From Dactylorhiza incarnata (taxonomy: Eukaryota > Streptophyta > Magnoliopsida > Asparagales > Orchidaceae), in NCBI GenBank assembly GCA_033032865.1, contig JAWHQI010000099.1, positions 6,465,501 to 6,529,500 of the forward strand: a DNA stretch of 64,000 nt, in the 5' to 3' direction. This document shows, one piece after another, positions 9,281-20,515 of the stretch (its first letter is position 1; each line of letters starts with the position of its first letter). The notes beneath the pieces are model-generated. The model made no database searches, was not told the DNA's origin, and saw only the letters and a program-made list of their open reading frames with translations. The translations under genes and the position numbers were made by a program.

Positions 9281-11243
9281 AGACTTACCCGTTTGCACGT
9301 CTCGGGCAAACACTTAATCCTATGGTAGAAAAGTGCACGTTAAAGAAGCAACTGCGCAGGCAAAACACGATGGGAAGTAAAGAAATAACAATCGTAAAAA
9401 TAAAGTAGAAAAGATTTTAAAACAAAGACTATATTTTAAGAACTTCTACAAGTGTAAAATACAAAATACTACTACTCTGAGGTGAATTATTGGTGAATCG
9501 AACTGTCGCGCCCTAGGGAAAATAGCGTGAACTGCTGAGGTGAGCGTTGTTCAAATTGGATCTCAAGAAAGAGCTCTCCAAGAAATCCATCAAGGTCGAT
9601 GGTCATATGCTTGCCCTTTCACACCTTCTCCATTGCATGAGACGATCTTATCAAGAATCAGTAGGGCTTTTAGGCTAGACTTGGGCTTGGGTTGAGGTAC
9701 GGTAATGAAGTAGAAGAACGTAGGCTAAACGCACCCAACCTCCGGTAAACAAACAAATTTCAACCTTAACATCTTCACCTTGAAACACACTCCCCCATAC
9801 TTCAATTAAGCACTGTGGTGTGCGCGAGACTACCATACTTATGGTTCTATTCTTTTTAGAGTTCATTAACTCTCTCTTTTTTTTAGATCCATAATAACAT
9901 AAGTTAGGATCAATCAAAAAAAAATTTCATCATTTTTTTTCATTTTTCTGCGCGCACACACCACATCACACCTCCAAATTTTTATTTCTCCGCATCGCAC
10001 AATCATCAACAAAATGTATAAATTTCAAAGCTTGACTCTAGTGCATTTTAGGTTTGGATATGTGGTCTTGGTGAAAGTTTTGTGGAGTTTAAAAAATAGG
10101 AAAGATAAGGCTCAACGAGGCTAGCAAAGGATGATATTAGGTTGGGAAATCAAAGCTCAATCGGTTCAAATGATGGCCTACGTCATGCTCCCAACAAGAT
10201 CATTCAACGCACTCGTTTTGAAAATAGCTAGGGGCAAGTTCTTAACCACCGAGCGAGGTCTCCTCTCCTTCCAACTCAAACAACACGAGGCTAACAACTC
10301 TTCTACACTCGACCTAGGGCTACCGCTAGATTCACCAAATTCACCGTTCGAGTAGAGTATTTTATAGTTACACTACAGAAGTAAATAAAACTATAATTTT
10401 GTAATAAAATCTACTCTACATGAATTTTTAAGCCACGTTAGCGCTCTACTAGTAGCACCGCACGGGTCACAACTTGTTCTGCCACACAATCCTAAATCAA
10501 CAAACAATCTTCCAAACATACAAATTAAGCACTTACACGATAAATGCGCACGAATAACAAGAAAACAAATGTGGTGCGTGGTATGCAATGCGACAATACA
10601 TTTGAAGATTCCTAACTCAGCACATTCTAACATGTCATGCAAAGTGTGTGCACGTGCACCGATCACTCTCTCCCCTAGACTTGATCAAAACCAACTATAA
10701 TAACCAATTCAGAAATAAGTAGGAAAGGGGTAGAGTGGACCTATGCTCATAAATGAGCATGCCGGAAGTGCGAAAATTCCTCTTTTCTTTTAATAAAATA
10801 TCCTCTCCATTATCCACCACGCGAGAGCTCCAACCTGCGCTGTTAGCAAGAAGGAAATACAGAACATATAAAAAAAATAAAAAGCAAACGGAACTGGTTG
10901 GTTCCAATGGGTTGTCTCCCATGAAGCCATTTTGTTTAACGTCCTTAAAGGTGGACCAAATACCTGTATTAAAGTTTGAAAGCAGCAGTTAAAGAGATTG
11001 ATCCAAACTAAAATAAAAACAAACAAGACAGCAAAGTAGCGACATAGAGCACAAAATCAGACCGAAGAAACAGCACAATCACAACCCAGAGACCCCGTCA
11101 CGCATCAGCTGTATGTTGATTTGTGGTGGTTCTCCCTAGCTACGCGAGAAGGGAAAGAGGTGAAGGCTTTAGGGCCCAAGGAGGATGTCTCCCCCTTGCC
11201 CCTAACCTCCTCCTTCTCGCGCCGGAGGGTAACAGAGCGTGCT
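9281..11243 (-). other. non-coding 3' interior of the gag-protease gypsy element
   Basis: This 1.96 kb lies where pol would be in an autonomous element. No reverse transcriptase, RNase H or integrase motif is visible on either strand. The short open frames here have biased, unrecognisable products. It is AT-rich between 9880 and 10440. I see no other feature. Confidence 0.7.
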
Positions 11244-12200
11244 TCATGCAGCAATTTTTACTTGCCTCAGCCACTCCACAGTTTGAGAGGGCCAACGTTG
11301 AGAACTGGCAGAATTTCCCATCTTGGTGGTGGGTGGCTTCACTTCCGTTGCCGCCGTGGCAACCAGATCAGCCCAATGGACCTGCTTAAAATGTTTACAT
11401 TTGTTACTTTGACTCGGACAAATTTTCATAAGGCGCTTTGTTCCGCCTTCTCCCTCGTCATTCAATATTTTGGTCTCAGTGATGTCCATTGCCTTCTTCC
11501 CCTCTTCCGTCACAACTTGCAACATCTCTTCTTTCTTTGCTCCTTCTAGATATTCTGTTCTTTTCTCGGCTTCTGCATCACTAGATGGTTCCTCAGTAAA
11601 AATAAGGTGAGAGTGGATTGCTGCTTCGGATATAATCTTGGGGCAAGTGGAGGGTGTCACCTTACTGGGTAAGACAACACACCCCTTAGAAAAGTCTAAG
11701 GTGGCACCACTCTCTTTTAAGAATGGTACTCCCAAGATGGGAATGGATCGATTCAGACTTGGTCCCAAAACTTGGAAGTCGGCAACCACTACCATCCCTT
11801 CGATTGTAACTTCTACATTCCTAACTTCTCCCTCAGCCTTAACTACAGTCCCATTAGCAAGCACTAGTGACTTCCGTTCATCCGTATCCATTTTAAGTTG
11901 CAGTTTAGCAACATCCTGCACAGCGAGGACGTTGCGAGATGAACCGGAATCACATAGGGCAACCATTTCAATATTATTAATGGAGCATGAGACTACCAAC
12001 TCACTTAGTTCACCTACTCCCGCGTCGGAGAGACTCTTCCCTTGGTTAATTGGATTTTTTTCTGTATTACTGGGAAGGGTCCCTTGCGCACGCTCGGTTA
12101 ACACTTGAGCCAATTGGCCCACCTGCGTCTCCAAGTTACACATGGATGCGGTTTGGTTCGCCATATTAGCATTGGCGGCTTCCATAAACCTCTTCATCAA
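11244..12200 (-). pseudogene. gypsy Gag C-terminal region plus aspartic protease
   Basis: The start MMKRFMEAANANMANQTAS belongs to the C-terminal Gag region; the frame upstream is broken between 12200 and 12433. NLETQVGQLAQVLTERAQG and LPSNTEKNP are typical of Athila/Tat Gag C termini. The retropepsin follows, with the active-site stretch VALCDSGSSRNVLA (about residues 80-93) and a second conserved block, PILGVPFLKESGATLDFS (about residues 150-170). Beyond residue 200 the sequence is acidic and lysine-rich and not recognised. It ends where pol should begin. The protease core looks open, so the protein could be made if the upstream break is tolerated. Confidence 0.78.
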
Positions 12201-12432
12201 CTCTTCCAGATTACTTTTCTTAGGGACTGGGGTACCTTGATTATAACCCGGCTGAGGCGGCCTCGGTTGGCTTCCGGACGCTTGAGCATCGTATTGATGC
12301 TGGCCCGGTTGCCATCGTTGGCCTGCAGCATTTTGGTTTCATGAAAAATTGGGGTGATTTCTCACACCCGGATTATAAGCATTTCCGTAGGGTGCCCCCT
12401 AGCTTGATTTCCAACGAAATTTACAGATTCAT

Positions 12433-13454
12433 TTAAACTAAGCTGAGAGAATCCACCTGATAGCCTGCTAAGTGGCACTCGTATGAGTGGTGACCACCGC
12501 CTCCACATCCTTCACAAATAATGTTAGACGCGGGCGCAGCAGCGGGAGGTAGTGAATCCACCACGAATAGTCCCCATGCGCTTCTTGGCGCATTTCTCCC
12601 CGCAGTCCAGAATGTGTTGTGGGACGCGGTGTCCTGTAGAATTCTGAGAGCTTCCTCGGGCGTGTGGTTCATCAGGGTTCCTCCTGCAGCAGCGTCAATC
12701 ATCGCCCGATGGTTGGGCTCGATGGCGAAGTAGAAGGTCTCCACGATGTTCCACGGTTGGAGCTCGTGATTTGGGCATTTGCGCAGGAGGTCACCAAGAC
12801 GCTCCCAAGCTTCTGCTAGGGTGTCCTGCTCAGCTTGCCAGAAGGTGGCGATCTCGCGCCGAAGGCTCACAATCTTGTCCACCGGGTGGAATTTGGCGAG
12901 AAATTTGGATGCAAGCGCATCCCAAGTGGCAGCAGTTCCTGGAGGGATAGAATGGAGCCACACCTTGGCTTTGTCCCTTAATGAGAATGGAAATAGTCTC
13001 AACTTGACCAATTCGTCAGTGATTCCTGCATACCTGAAGGTACCGCAAATGTCTGCGAACTCTGCCAAGTGAAGATGTGGGTCTTCACTGGGCATCCCAG
13101 AGTACTGCGCGTTGTTACGGATGATGTTCAGGATGGCGGGCTTGATTTCGAACTGATTGTTCATGATGTTAGGCCCAAATCCTGGATATACACTCCCAGC
13201 TGTAGGAGTGGTGTAGTCTCTCATGGTCCTAGGTCTCGGCCTGACCACCTCCTGCTCGTCCCTTAGATGGTTTGCCCTACATGGGGTACTCTAAGATTCA
13301 CCTCATCTCTATCAGCGGGTGCTCTCGGCACAACTCCAGGTTCCGTATTTTCTCCCATAGCTGCTTGCACAACTGCAGCACGCCTTATTGCGCGCGCAGT
13401 ACATTCAATCTCAGGATCGAAGGGTACTACTTCCCTTCCGGCTTGTCTCTGCAT
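12433..13454 (-). pseudogene. gypsy Gag (retrotransposon gag capsid domain), frameshifted
   Basis: The main frame, 13248-12433, contains the Retrotrans_gag capsid signature: LRLFPFSLRDKAKVWLHSIP, then TWDALASKFLAKFHP, then EAWERLGDLLRKCPNHELQP. The natural N terminus appears to lie in another frame (about 13454-13263, with DPEIECTARAIRRA). This implies a frameshift near 13263. After 12433 the frame is broken again before the protease segment. The Gag family matches Athila/Tat gypsy elements. Its protein would package the element's RNA. The position next to the tRNA-Asp primer site agrees. Confidence 0.82.
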
Positions 13455-13544
13455 ACATAAAAATAAAACACAAAGAAAAACAAAAATAAAAAACAACTGC
13501 TCCTATAACAAAGATTCACAATACAAAGCGTTACACGCCTGCAT

Positions 13545-13562
13545 TCCCCGGCAACGGCGCCA
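13545..13562 (-). other. primer-binding site, tRNA-Asp type
   Basis: On the minus strand, six bases after the LTR end, the sequence TGGCGCCGTTGCCGGGGA is complementary to the 3' end of plant tRNA-Asp. That is the primer of Athila and many Tat gypsy elements. Confidence 0.88.
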
Positions 13563-13568
13563 AAAACT

Positions 13569-15041
13569 TGATGTGTATTCGGCAAGTGCACCGGTCGCTG
13601 TCAAGTAATAAAATTGGGAATAGCTTCCCCGAATATCGTCTCTCAAGGAATGCAGGTTCTGGTGAACGAAACGTGTGGTGAATCGATCGTTATACGAGCG
13701 AATAAGGGAAAAACAAGGGCATTGATTTTGGGTTTCCTAAGCTAGTGCAGAAAAGAGAGATGCGGGTCAAAACTCCGCTTCGCAAGGCGAGGTGGATGCA
13801 ACGGCCATGATGTCGTGCTTCAGGAGGCGCGTGGACGGAAAGTAACTATGACGGGTGAGGGTCGCACACACCTCTTCTCCAAGCAACACCACTAGCAATT
13901 GCTAGGGCTTCACACACAACAAATCTCAGAAAAACACAGCAAAGAAAGTGCTATTCTCGCACCACCGCATCATTGCACATGAACATCACAAAAGATTTAT
14001 AACATAATGCTAAATGATAGTTCATTACAACAACACAAGGAAACTACAAACATAAAGTTTAGAGAAGACCAATAGGAAGAAATCACCGCGTCCTGGGTTC
14101 TCGGATGGAATGAGAGGTTGTCGGGCTCGGCCCTCAGATGGTGTGCTGATTCGATGGAGGCTGTCACCGCTCCAAACACCTAGAGCTCTTCTATGGCTTC
14201 CCACAACGAGGAATGCTTGAGCACTTGGTGGGGGATGCTTGCTAACACTCCCGAATGGAAGGATGGTGGTCGAAAACGCCAGAAAATGGCCTCTTTGGTG
14301 GTGGAGGTGAAGGAGAAGCCTTCAGACCTCAGGAACGGCGGGAAGGACGTAATTTCTCGCTCCCCTCTCCGCTCTCCTGTCTGACTGCGATGTAATCTGC
14401 ATTTTATACTAAACAGGCAGACAAATGGTCACGCACGGTCGAACGCACGACCGTGCGTGAACCGTGCGTTATTAAATGATAAAATTAGGCTTGAGGGAGA
14501 CGCAGCGCCGCCCGTACGTTTTACCCACGCACGGGCAAATCCGCCCGTGCGTACAAACGCATGGGTAAATTCAGAATGACCAAAAACATGGAGAACACAG
14601 GCCAACCGTGCATTTTACTCACGCACGGGCAAATCCGCCCGTGCGTAAAACGCACGACTAAATTCAGATCGATCGTCTTCTGCCCAGATCAGAGCGCATG
14701 ACCGCAACAGCCCGTGCGTCAAGGAAAACGCACGACCGTGCATTTCACACAGTCATGAATTCTGGGAGAAAACTAGATACAAGATAATCCGGCCACTTGC
14801 ATACAAGATAAAAAATAGCTGGGAATACACCTCCAGCACCAGATAAACATAGAGAAATGGAAGGGGAGCACCATGTGCTTACACCCAATAACAAGGAGCG
14901 CAAATGCACACCGAAACGGGCCTCAGAGTGCACCTAGCAAGGAATAACCAATATGAATGAAAACATGCCTAAAGTGTAGTGCATGGACTAGATAATCGGC
15001 CCAGATGAGTCCATAAATGTGTATATAAATGGGACTCATCA
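13569..15041 (-). repeat. 5' LTR of the gag-protease gypsy element
   Basis: 1,473 bp, matching 7790-9272 along its length. It contains the same CGCACG/CGTGCG palindrome array (about 14411-14750) followed on the minus strand by TATAAAAT at 14401-14408. It differs by point changes and small deletions, for example a shortened GC-rich piece near 14125. Confidence 0.93.
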
Positions 15042-15046
15042 GTACT
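15042..15046. other. target site duplication GTACT, right copy
   Basis: GTACT directly after the LTR end ...ACTCATCA, matching 7785-7789. Confidence 0.93.
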
Positions 15047-15643
15047 CCACTTTTCCGCCTCACCTATCTAGCACTCCCGGCTAGACTAGTCTACTTCACT
15101 AATCTCATATTAAGGATAATCTTACAACTCAGAGTAAAACTCCTACAAACTCGGAGAACACCTTCTCCTACGAACTCAGAGAACAAAACTCTCCTACAAA
15201 CTCGATCCTCTAAAATAGGATCTATAAAGACTCGGAAGATAAAACTTTCTCCAACAAAGTGTATAAGATGTTACAAGAGCTATGGATTGAAAATCCAAAC
15301 TCTAAGAATCTCAAGGAGATTCTACTTCTTCAGATCTGAAATAATAGGTCTTCTTCTTCCTTGAAATAGATGAAATCCTGAACTTGAAATAGGGAGAAGA
15401 AATCCTTTGTCTTGAAAACTTTGATCTGAAAACTTATCAACCCAACAAGATCTAGAGGAAACTTGAATCAATCTATGCACTGGGATCTTGGTGAATCGAG
15501 ACTTGCAGAAGAATCGAGCACAGTACTTTTTGGCGCCTAGAGATCATCTTTTATGAGAACGAGAACGAGAGAGATACCTACAGAAATTACAAAGTATTTC
15601 TTTCAAATTGCACGATTAGGGTTTAGGGAAAACATCCTTTAAG

Positions 15644-15651
15644 TATTTATA
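15644..15651 (-). promoter_or_regulatory. TATA box of LTR B (minus strand)
   Basis: The minus strand reads CTATAAATAC here, about 125 bp downstream of the TCGACGA palindrome array. Assigned by sequence and position only. Confidence 0.5.
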
Positions 15652-15775
15652 GACATCCTTCAAACGGCTATAAACTTTACTTAAGGAGAAATGTCCACGT
15701 GTACTGTACATGGCCGCAAAACCCTAAAAGGAAAAACATGTCTAAATAGAAGAAAACACGCTCTATCTGGGTTCA

Positions 15776-16095
15776 TCGAGTGCACTCGTCGAATGCACAA
15801 TTACTTGGCGAATTTAAGATTTACTCGACGAAAAAGACTTGGAATAAAGGGCTGAGACGGGAAAAGATAAACTAAGTTCACTGGAGGATTTCACGAGATC
15901 ACTCGACGAATTCGTTGAGTGTTCACGAGAAATCGATGGGACCACTCGACGAGTTCGTCGAGTGATATCGTGTGAACTAACTTTCACTCGACGAAAGTTA
16001 CTTAAAATAATTTTCTGATACTTCTCGAGTACAATCAACGAATAACCAGTCTTTCACGAGTTGTCTCGATGAATTGACTTGGATTCTTCAAGACC
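15776..16095 (-). repeat. LTR B palindrome array (ACTCGACGA/TCGTCGAGT)
   Basis: There are about ten CTCGACGA or TCGTCGAG sites. At 15944-15963 the arms ACTCGACGA and TCGTCGAGT flank two bases and are perfectly complementary. At 15901-15920 the same arrangement has one mismatch. These are a lineage-specific variant of the TTCGACGAA motif in the other copia LTRs. Confidence 0.8.
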
Positions 16096-16427
16096 AGTCG
16101 ACAAAAAAGAATTAGGCTAATTTTCTTCCACTTCTGATTTCAGCACCTGCTTCACCTTGAATTCTCCCAAGTGTTTGAATATGAAGTACATCCTAATAGA
16201 GAGATTTCACATGAGTCAACACTTTGGTCTACACAATGAGAGATTACATAGCATAGGCCTGTGTTTATAACTCATTGAAACCTAACATTGGTTTGTACTT
16301 AGAATTTAGAGTCCCCCAAACACACAACTAAGAAACTACATCAAATACATAATCAATTCATTTTAGTTCAAGGGACACTTCTTCAAATCAAGGTTATTGT
16401 GGCTACAATACCGAACAACATTATATT

Positions 16428-16965
16428 ATGAAACCATTACCTAGGATGGATCCAACAGAGTTTGCTTCTAAGGATCAAGGAACATTTATTTTGGTGTTTG
16501 ACCCCGACGAAATTAGTTTCATATATATGGTTGTATCATTTGCAAAAGTACTAGAGTCACCCATGTTCATAGCCTCCTACATTATAGAAGATCGTCAAGA
16601 ACACAAAGTGACTTGCATTGATCTATAACAATTTTGGCGACACCAGCCTCCGGATGACATCCCTCCTGACTTCTCTGCTACAGGAAAAAATGATTTTCCT
16701 GCCCAAGAACTACTATCTCTTTCCAAGTTGTCAACTTTCAATGAAAATGTACCACTTAACAATAGCTTGCTTGAGAATTTAAGGTACTCTGATTCGCCCT
16801 TTGTTGAAGATCAGTCGGCTGCAACTTTCATGACTTCTGCTGCTGATTCCTGGGATAATCAATTCATAAAACCTGTCCAATACTCGAGCAATGGACTGGA
16901 TGGTCAACGTTTAAACAGAAATTGTAGTGATGGCTTGGTTAATAATCTATATATGGACCATCTTG
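16428..16965 (+). pseudogene. unidentified gene-like fragment, interrupted by a stop
   Basis: Directly outside LTR B the composition changes and a translated stretch looks like ordinary protein rather than a transposon. It runs KPLPRMDPTEFASKDQG through DPDEISFIYMVV, a TAA at 16626-16628, then in another frame FWRHQPPDDIPPDFSATG through LSKLSTFNENVPLNN to GLVNNLYMDHL. The serine- and asparagine-rich second part resembles a disordered plant regulatory protein. I do not recognise the family and assign no function. The frame closes around 17060 in sequence that no longer looks coding. It is probably a decayed or captured exon. Confidence 0.4.
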
Positions 16966-16969
16966 TCAT

Positions 16970-18565
16970 GAAAAGATTCTGCTATCAATCACGTGGAGTT
17001 CTTTGCATTGCAATTCCTTGGTTTTTCTGTTGTGAGTCTAACAGAGTTTTACTACACAAATAGTTGTGATTTGAGTTTGACTATTGAGATACATACTTAG
17101 CTTGAGCTCTAAATGAATGGTGACATCACACAAACTTGAATTTAAAGTCTTCAAGAATTCCAAATCTCTATGCAATCGACTTCCCTGCTCTTCCTATGAC
17201 GGAAACCCAAAGAAAATTCTCCTTAGAAAACATTCAAGCAAACTCAGGATTTGTACAAGTCTCCCTCAAGCATTTTCAAGGTGCTCTAGATTTTTAAAGT
17301 CTTTGAGATAATGGAATTTGGAAGAATGAGAAGAATCGTTCTATGGATGATTTTTTGTTCTGGATGAACAAACGATGTGGATGTTGTTTTAAAAGGCGAA
17401 GACATTGTAACGTCTACGACTAATGTGATGCCACTTGCAAGGATAGATTAAAATGAATGTAAGAAAACAAGGCTATAAATAGAACCTACCGGTTGTAATA
17501 AGGATATAAAAGTTTTAATAAAATTTAGTTTTGTTCTTCTCGTCTCCCAGTCCCTTCTCTCTCAGCTCCGGACATCACCTGGTCATTCTTCTTCGTCAAT
17601 CCCCTCTCTCCTTGATCATTCCCCCGTTTTTCTCTTATTTCAAATTTATGAATGTGACACAGCGTCGCCTAGGAAAGGACCGAGGATGAGGCTTCTTGAT
17701 CAGAAAACCTAGATCAAAGTCCGGGAAAGAGAGGGAATCACTTGTATTCATCGGAAAAGGTAATTCGAGTGAGCTTTTAATATATAGCTCATGTTTTGAG
17801 ATGTTTCCGCCACCAGAGCTTTATTTTCCAACGACCTTGGTCATCATAGGTGGTCTAAAGTTGATAGTAGGTTGGAGGGGATGGTGGTCAGGCTCCATCC
17901 ATGGTGGTAAGCTTCCTCTTCAAGCTTAACTATAGAGAGAGAGAGAGTGTGAGATATGGAGATAGATCATGTGGAGTAGGTGCTCGGCCGAGGAGGAATT
18001 TTCCCGTCCTGGCACCTTTACGAAATCTAGGTCCGGGTTTTTCGCTGTATTGGCACGTGGAGAAATGAATGGTGACGTTTAAAATTAAAAATCAAAGAGA
18101 TGTGGTGAACCCGTTCAAACCCGACCTGATCTCCTAGGAGATCTACTCGCAGCCTGAACGAAACAATTTTGCTCGACCGAGGGCTAGATCATATAAAAGG
18201 GGGGGTTGTATTTTTCTTTTTCTTGAGAGGAAGGGGAGAGAGAGTTATGAAGGAGGAGCGGGATAGGTGGAAAGTGGGTTAAGGAGTGATGGGTTGATGA
18301 GACACCCATCACTCCACCTCCCATGGATGCCACCTCATCAACATAGGATTCCCCAATATACACAAAATTACTAAAGTGTACGTCACTCCTATATAAATTA
18401 ACCTAATTCTAACTCGATTCACTTCATTTTGATCAAGACTAGTCATGCGTGCTTTGAAATGGTCTCGAGAGTTCTCGTTGGGTTCATCTTGACACCACGA
18501 GTCTAATGCAACTATCCGCGATCAAATCAGAGGTTGTTTACTCAATATTGTATTTTTGCGTTGTC
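16970..18565. other. non-coding DNA with one strong hairpin
   Basis: No gene is supported. Composition is mixed, with short purine runs around 17930 and 18225. At 18283-18315 the arms GGAGTGATGGGT and ACCCATCACTCC are perfectly complementary around a 9-base loop. From about 18440 to 18570 the sequence resembles a unit of the tandem repeat seen right of element C (CACGAGTC and TCAAATCAG blocks, ending at GTCGCATT). Confidence 0.55.
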
Positions 18566-18570
18566 GCATT
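18566..18570. other. target site duplication GCATT, left copy
   Basis: GCATT before the LTR start at 18571 is repeated at 23656-23660 after the second LTR. Confidence 0.92.
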
Positions 18571-20418
18571 TGTTGGAACCTTAGTTTTGATTTGAGTTAG
18601 GATCTACCTTTAGTATCTAAGTTTATATCATAACTCATCTTATAACTTAGAACAAATCCTATTAAGTTAGAAGGCTGAAAAGAATATATATATATATATA
18701 ATATACTAAGAAATATAAATATATATATATTTAATTGGTTGGAAAATAAGAGAAGAATAAAAAATACATAAGTTCTCTGCGTTCGACGAACGACCATCTA
18801 CGTTCGACGAACGGCTCCCTGCGCTCGACGAATGGCGTTCATTCTGCGCTCGACAAAATCCAGCCATCTCAGCGGTCGACGAAGATCACCTATCTCAGCG
18901 CTCGACGATCCCATCTCAGTGGTTCAGCGCTCGACGCCTTTACTCAAGCTCAGCGCTCGACGCTTTTATCCAGGCTCAGCGGTCGATGAAATCCTGCGTT
19001 CGACGAACTCAAGTCTGCGTTCGACGAACAGCTTAATATTCAGTGGTCGACGATCCAACCCATCTCAGCGGTCGACGAATTCTTTCGTTTGATGAACTCA
19101 AGTCTGCGTTCGACGAATATTCAGCAGAAGTTCAGAACAGTAAATTTAATGATCAGGTCGACGAATCAAATGATGAGCTCGACGAACGTGAAGCTCAGCT
19201 CGACGAAATATCTTCAGTATTATATTTCTTATTCTCAGCTCGACTAAAATTATTATATATGCAATATCTTTATTATTTCTATTTATATAGATTGCTATAT
19301 ATATTGCTGATCTGACATTACAGCCGAGCAAGCATTAAATGTTATAGTCGTTGACAGCAAAGCATTAAATACTGTAGCCGTTGCAGCAAGCCAAACACGG
19401 CAAGTTATGTTCTCGAGGATCTGGGAAATAAAAGAAACATTATATCCTTTCCTCTTTGGTCGGCAAGGATTCAAATCAGCCAAACGCTTCCAGATTAAAT
19501 ATACAGAGGAATATCAAAGAAGAAGAAGCAGCAGCAGAATATATATAGCTGTCTCTCTCGACAGAATATATATATATATATACAGATTATATCACTATTT
19601 CTGTATACATATTATAGACAGAATATATTACATCTTTCTGTACAGGAAAAAGAGAAGAAGAAGAAGAAGAGAAAAAGAAGAACAAGGGCAAAAACAGAGA
19701 ACAACAACAATATTATTTTGTGTCTCATTTTTGCTAAACTCTTCTCTTGCAGATCTTCTATACATATCCTGAGACACCAAACACTATCAATTGCTCAGGA
19801 TCTAAACTGCAAGAAGAAGAAGAAGAAGTGTTATTGCAATCAAGAGAAGGAGCTCCATCCACAAGGCTGTCATCTAAACTAAATCAGACAGGGGGAGCTT
19901 TCTTCAACATCATCTTCATCAAGTGTCTTCTCAACAAAGAGAAGAACAACATAACCTTTTTCTGTTTTCTTTTATTCCTCCCATCTTGTAAAGGGTTAAA
20001 ACTCCCTTCAAAAGTTTACTCCCGGTGATAGGCCACCTTAGCAAAAACCTGCATCTTGGTTTATAAGCACCTGATCAAAAGCTTATAGGTGATTTGGGCA
20101 CCTGATCAAACCTCCATTGGTGTGTGGACACCTGAACAAAAACACCTTAGTGTGAGGGCACCTGATCAAAACTCATAGTGGATTCCTACCAGTGGGTAGA
20201 AGAGTAGATGTACCCAGTTGAGGGGAACTACTATATATTCTTGTGTCATCTGGATGTGCCTTGTTTGTTTATGTTTTTATGTGTTGTGTTTTATATGCTT
20301 CCTACTGTTTGTTTTTATTACTCAATCAGCAAACTCTTATATAGTTATATCATTTACTTTGAAAGTAAACATAAACAAGACCTTTAACATATATATAAGA
20401 ACTAAAACTCTCCTTTCA
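18571..20418 (+). repeat. 5' LTR of element C
   Basis: Begins TGTTGGAACC and ends CTCCTTTCA. It contains the TTCGACGAA/CTCAGCGG array (18778-19220), a possible TATA region TATTTATATAG near 19280, AT-rich microsatellites, and repeated CACCTGATCAAA blocks (about 20067-20170). The open frames in it are LTR sequence. Confidence 0.93.
18778..19220 (+). repeat. LTR C 5' copy: TTCGACGAA array
   Basis: About twenty GTTCGACGAA, GCTCGACGAA or CTCAGCGGTCGACGAA sites occur. The first ones form a tandem repeat of about 21 bp (CTGCGTTCGACGAACGGC-like). The 3' LTR copy has two more of these 21-bp units. Confidence 0.85.
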
Positions 20419-20420
20419 AT

Positions 20421-20436
20421 TGGTATCAGTGCCAGG
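20421..20436 (+). other. primer-binding site of element C
   Basis: TGGTATCAGTGCCAGG begins two bases after the LTR end. This is the iMet-type copia site with a T in place of the usual A. Confidence 0.85.
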
Positions 20437-20515
20437 TTGATTTTTCACACAGGTTAACACCTGAAATCACAAAGATCACTTAGTTCTTATTTTGTTTTTA
20501 AAAAGGTTTTTCCAA

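Larger units (their letters stand above)
7790..15041 (-). mobile_element. Complete non-autonomous gypsy element (Athila/Tat-like LTRs, gag-protease only)
   Basis: Two near-identical LTRs (7790-9272 and 13569-15041), a tRNA-Asp primer site and a polypurine tract flank a 4.3-kb interior. A perfect 5-bp duplication GTACT surrounds the whole. On the minus strand the interior encodes a gypsy Gag and an aspartic protease but no reverse transcriptase, RNase H or integrase. Such gag-carrying, pol-less elements have been described in plants as TR-GAG elements. It would need pol enzymes in trans. The LTR start TGATGAGTCC is related to that of element H at 60521. Confidence 0.9.
7565..16420 (-). mobile_element. 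Sirevirus-type element B, LTR and first bases of internal region (interrupted)
   Basis: Element B is represented by its 5' LTR and 62 bp of internal sequence (7565-7626). Element A is inserted after that, and a complete gypsy element (7790-15041) splits the LTR. The LTR terminus CTTTCA, the TGGTATCAAAG primer site and the C-run/TCTAGGTG block identify it as the same general class as A, but its repeat motifs differ. The right boundary is at 16417-16420, where the minus strand reads TGTTGTTCGG or TGTTCGG. B is the oldest layer in this cluster. Confidence 0.75.
15042..16420 (-). repeat. LTR B, 5' segment
   Basis: This continues the sequence interrupted at 7789: the intact LTR would read ...GGTACTCCACTTTTCC. 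It contains CTCCTACAAACTCGGAGAA-type repeats (about 15115-15200), a minus-strand TATAAATA at 15644-15651, and a TCGACGA palindrome array at 15776-16095. The LTR start is at 16417-16420. Total LTR B length without the insertion is about 1.5 kb. Confidence 0.78.

Noticed and set aside
9281..11243. A hidden pol gene in the gag-protease gypsy element.
   Set aside because: No YVDD, DDE or RNase H blocks were found on either strand, even allowing frameshifts.
18283..18315. Hairpin as a transcription terminator.
   Set aside because: Rho-independent terminators do not apply to plant nuclear DNA and no gene ends here.
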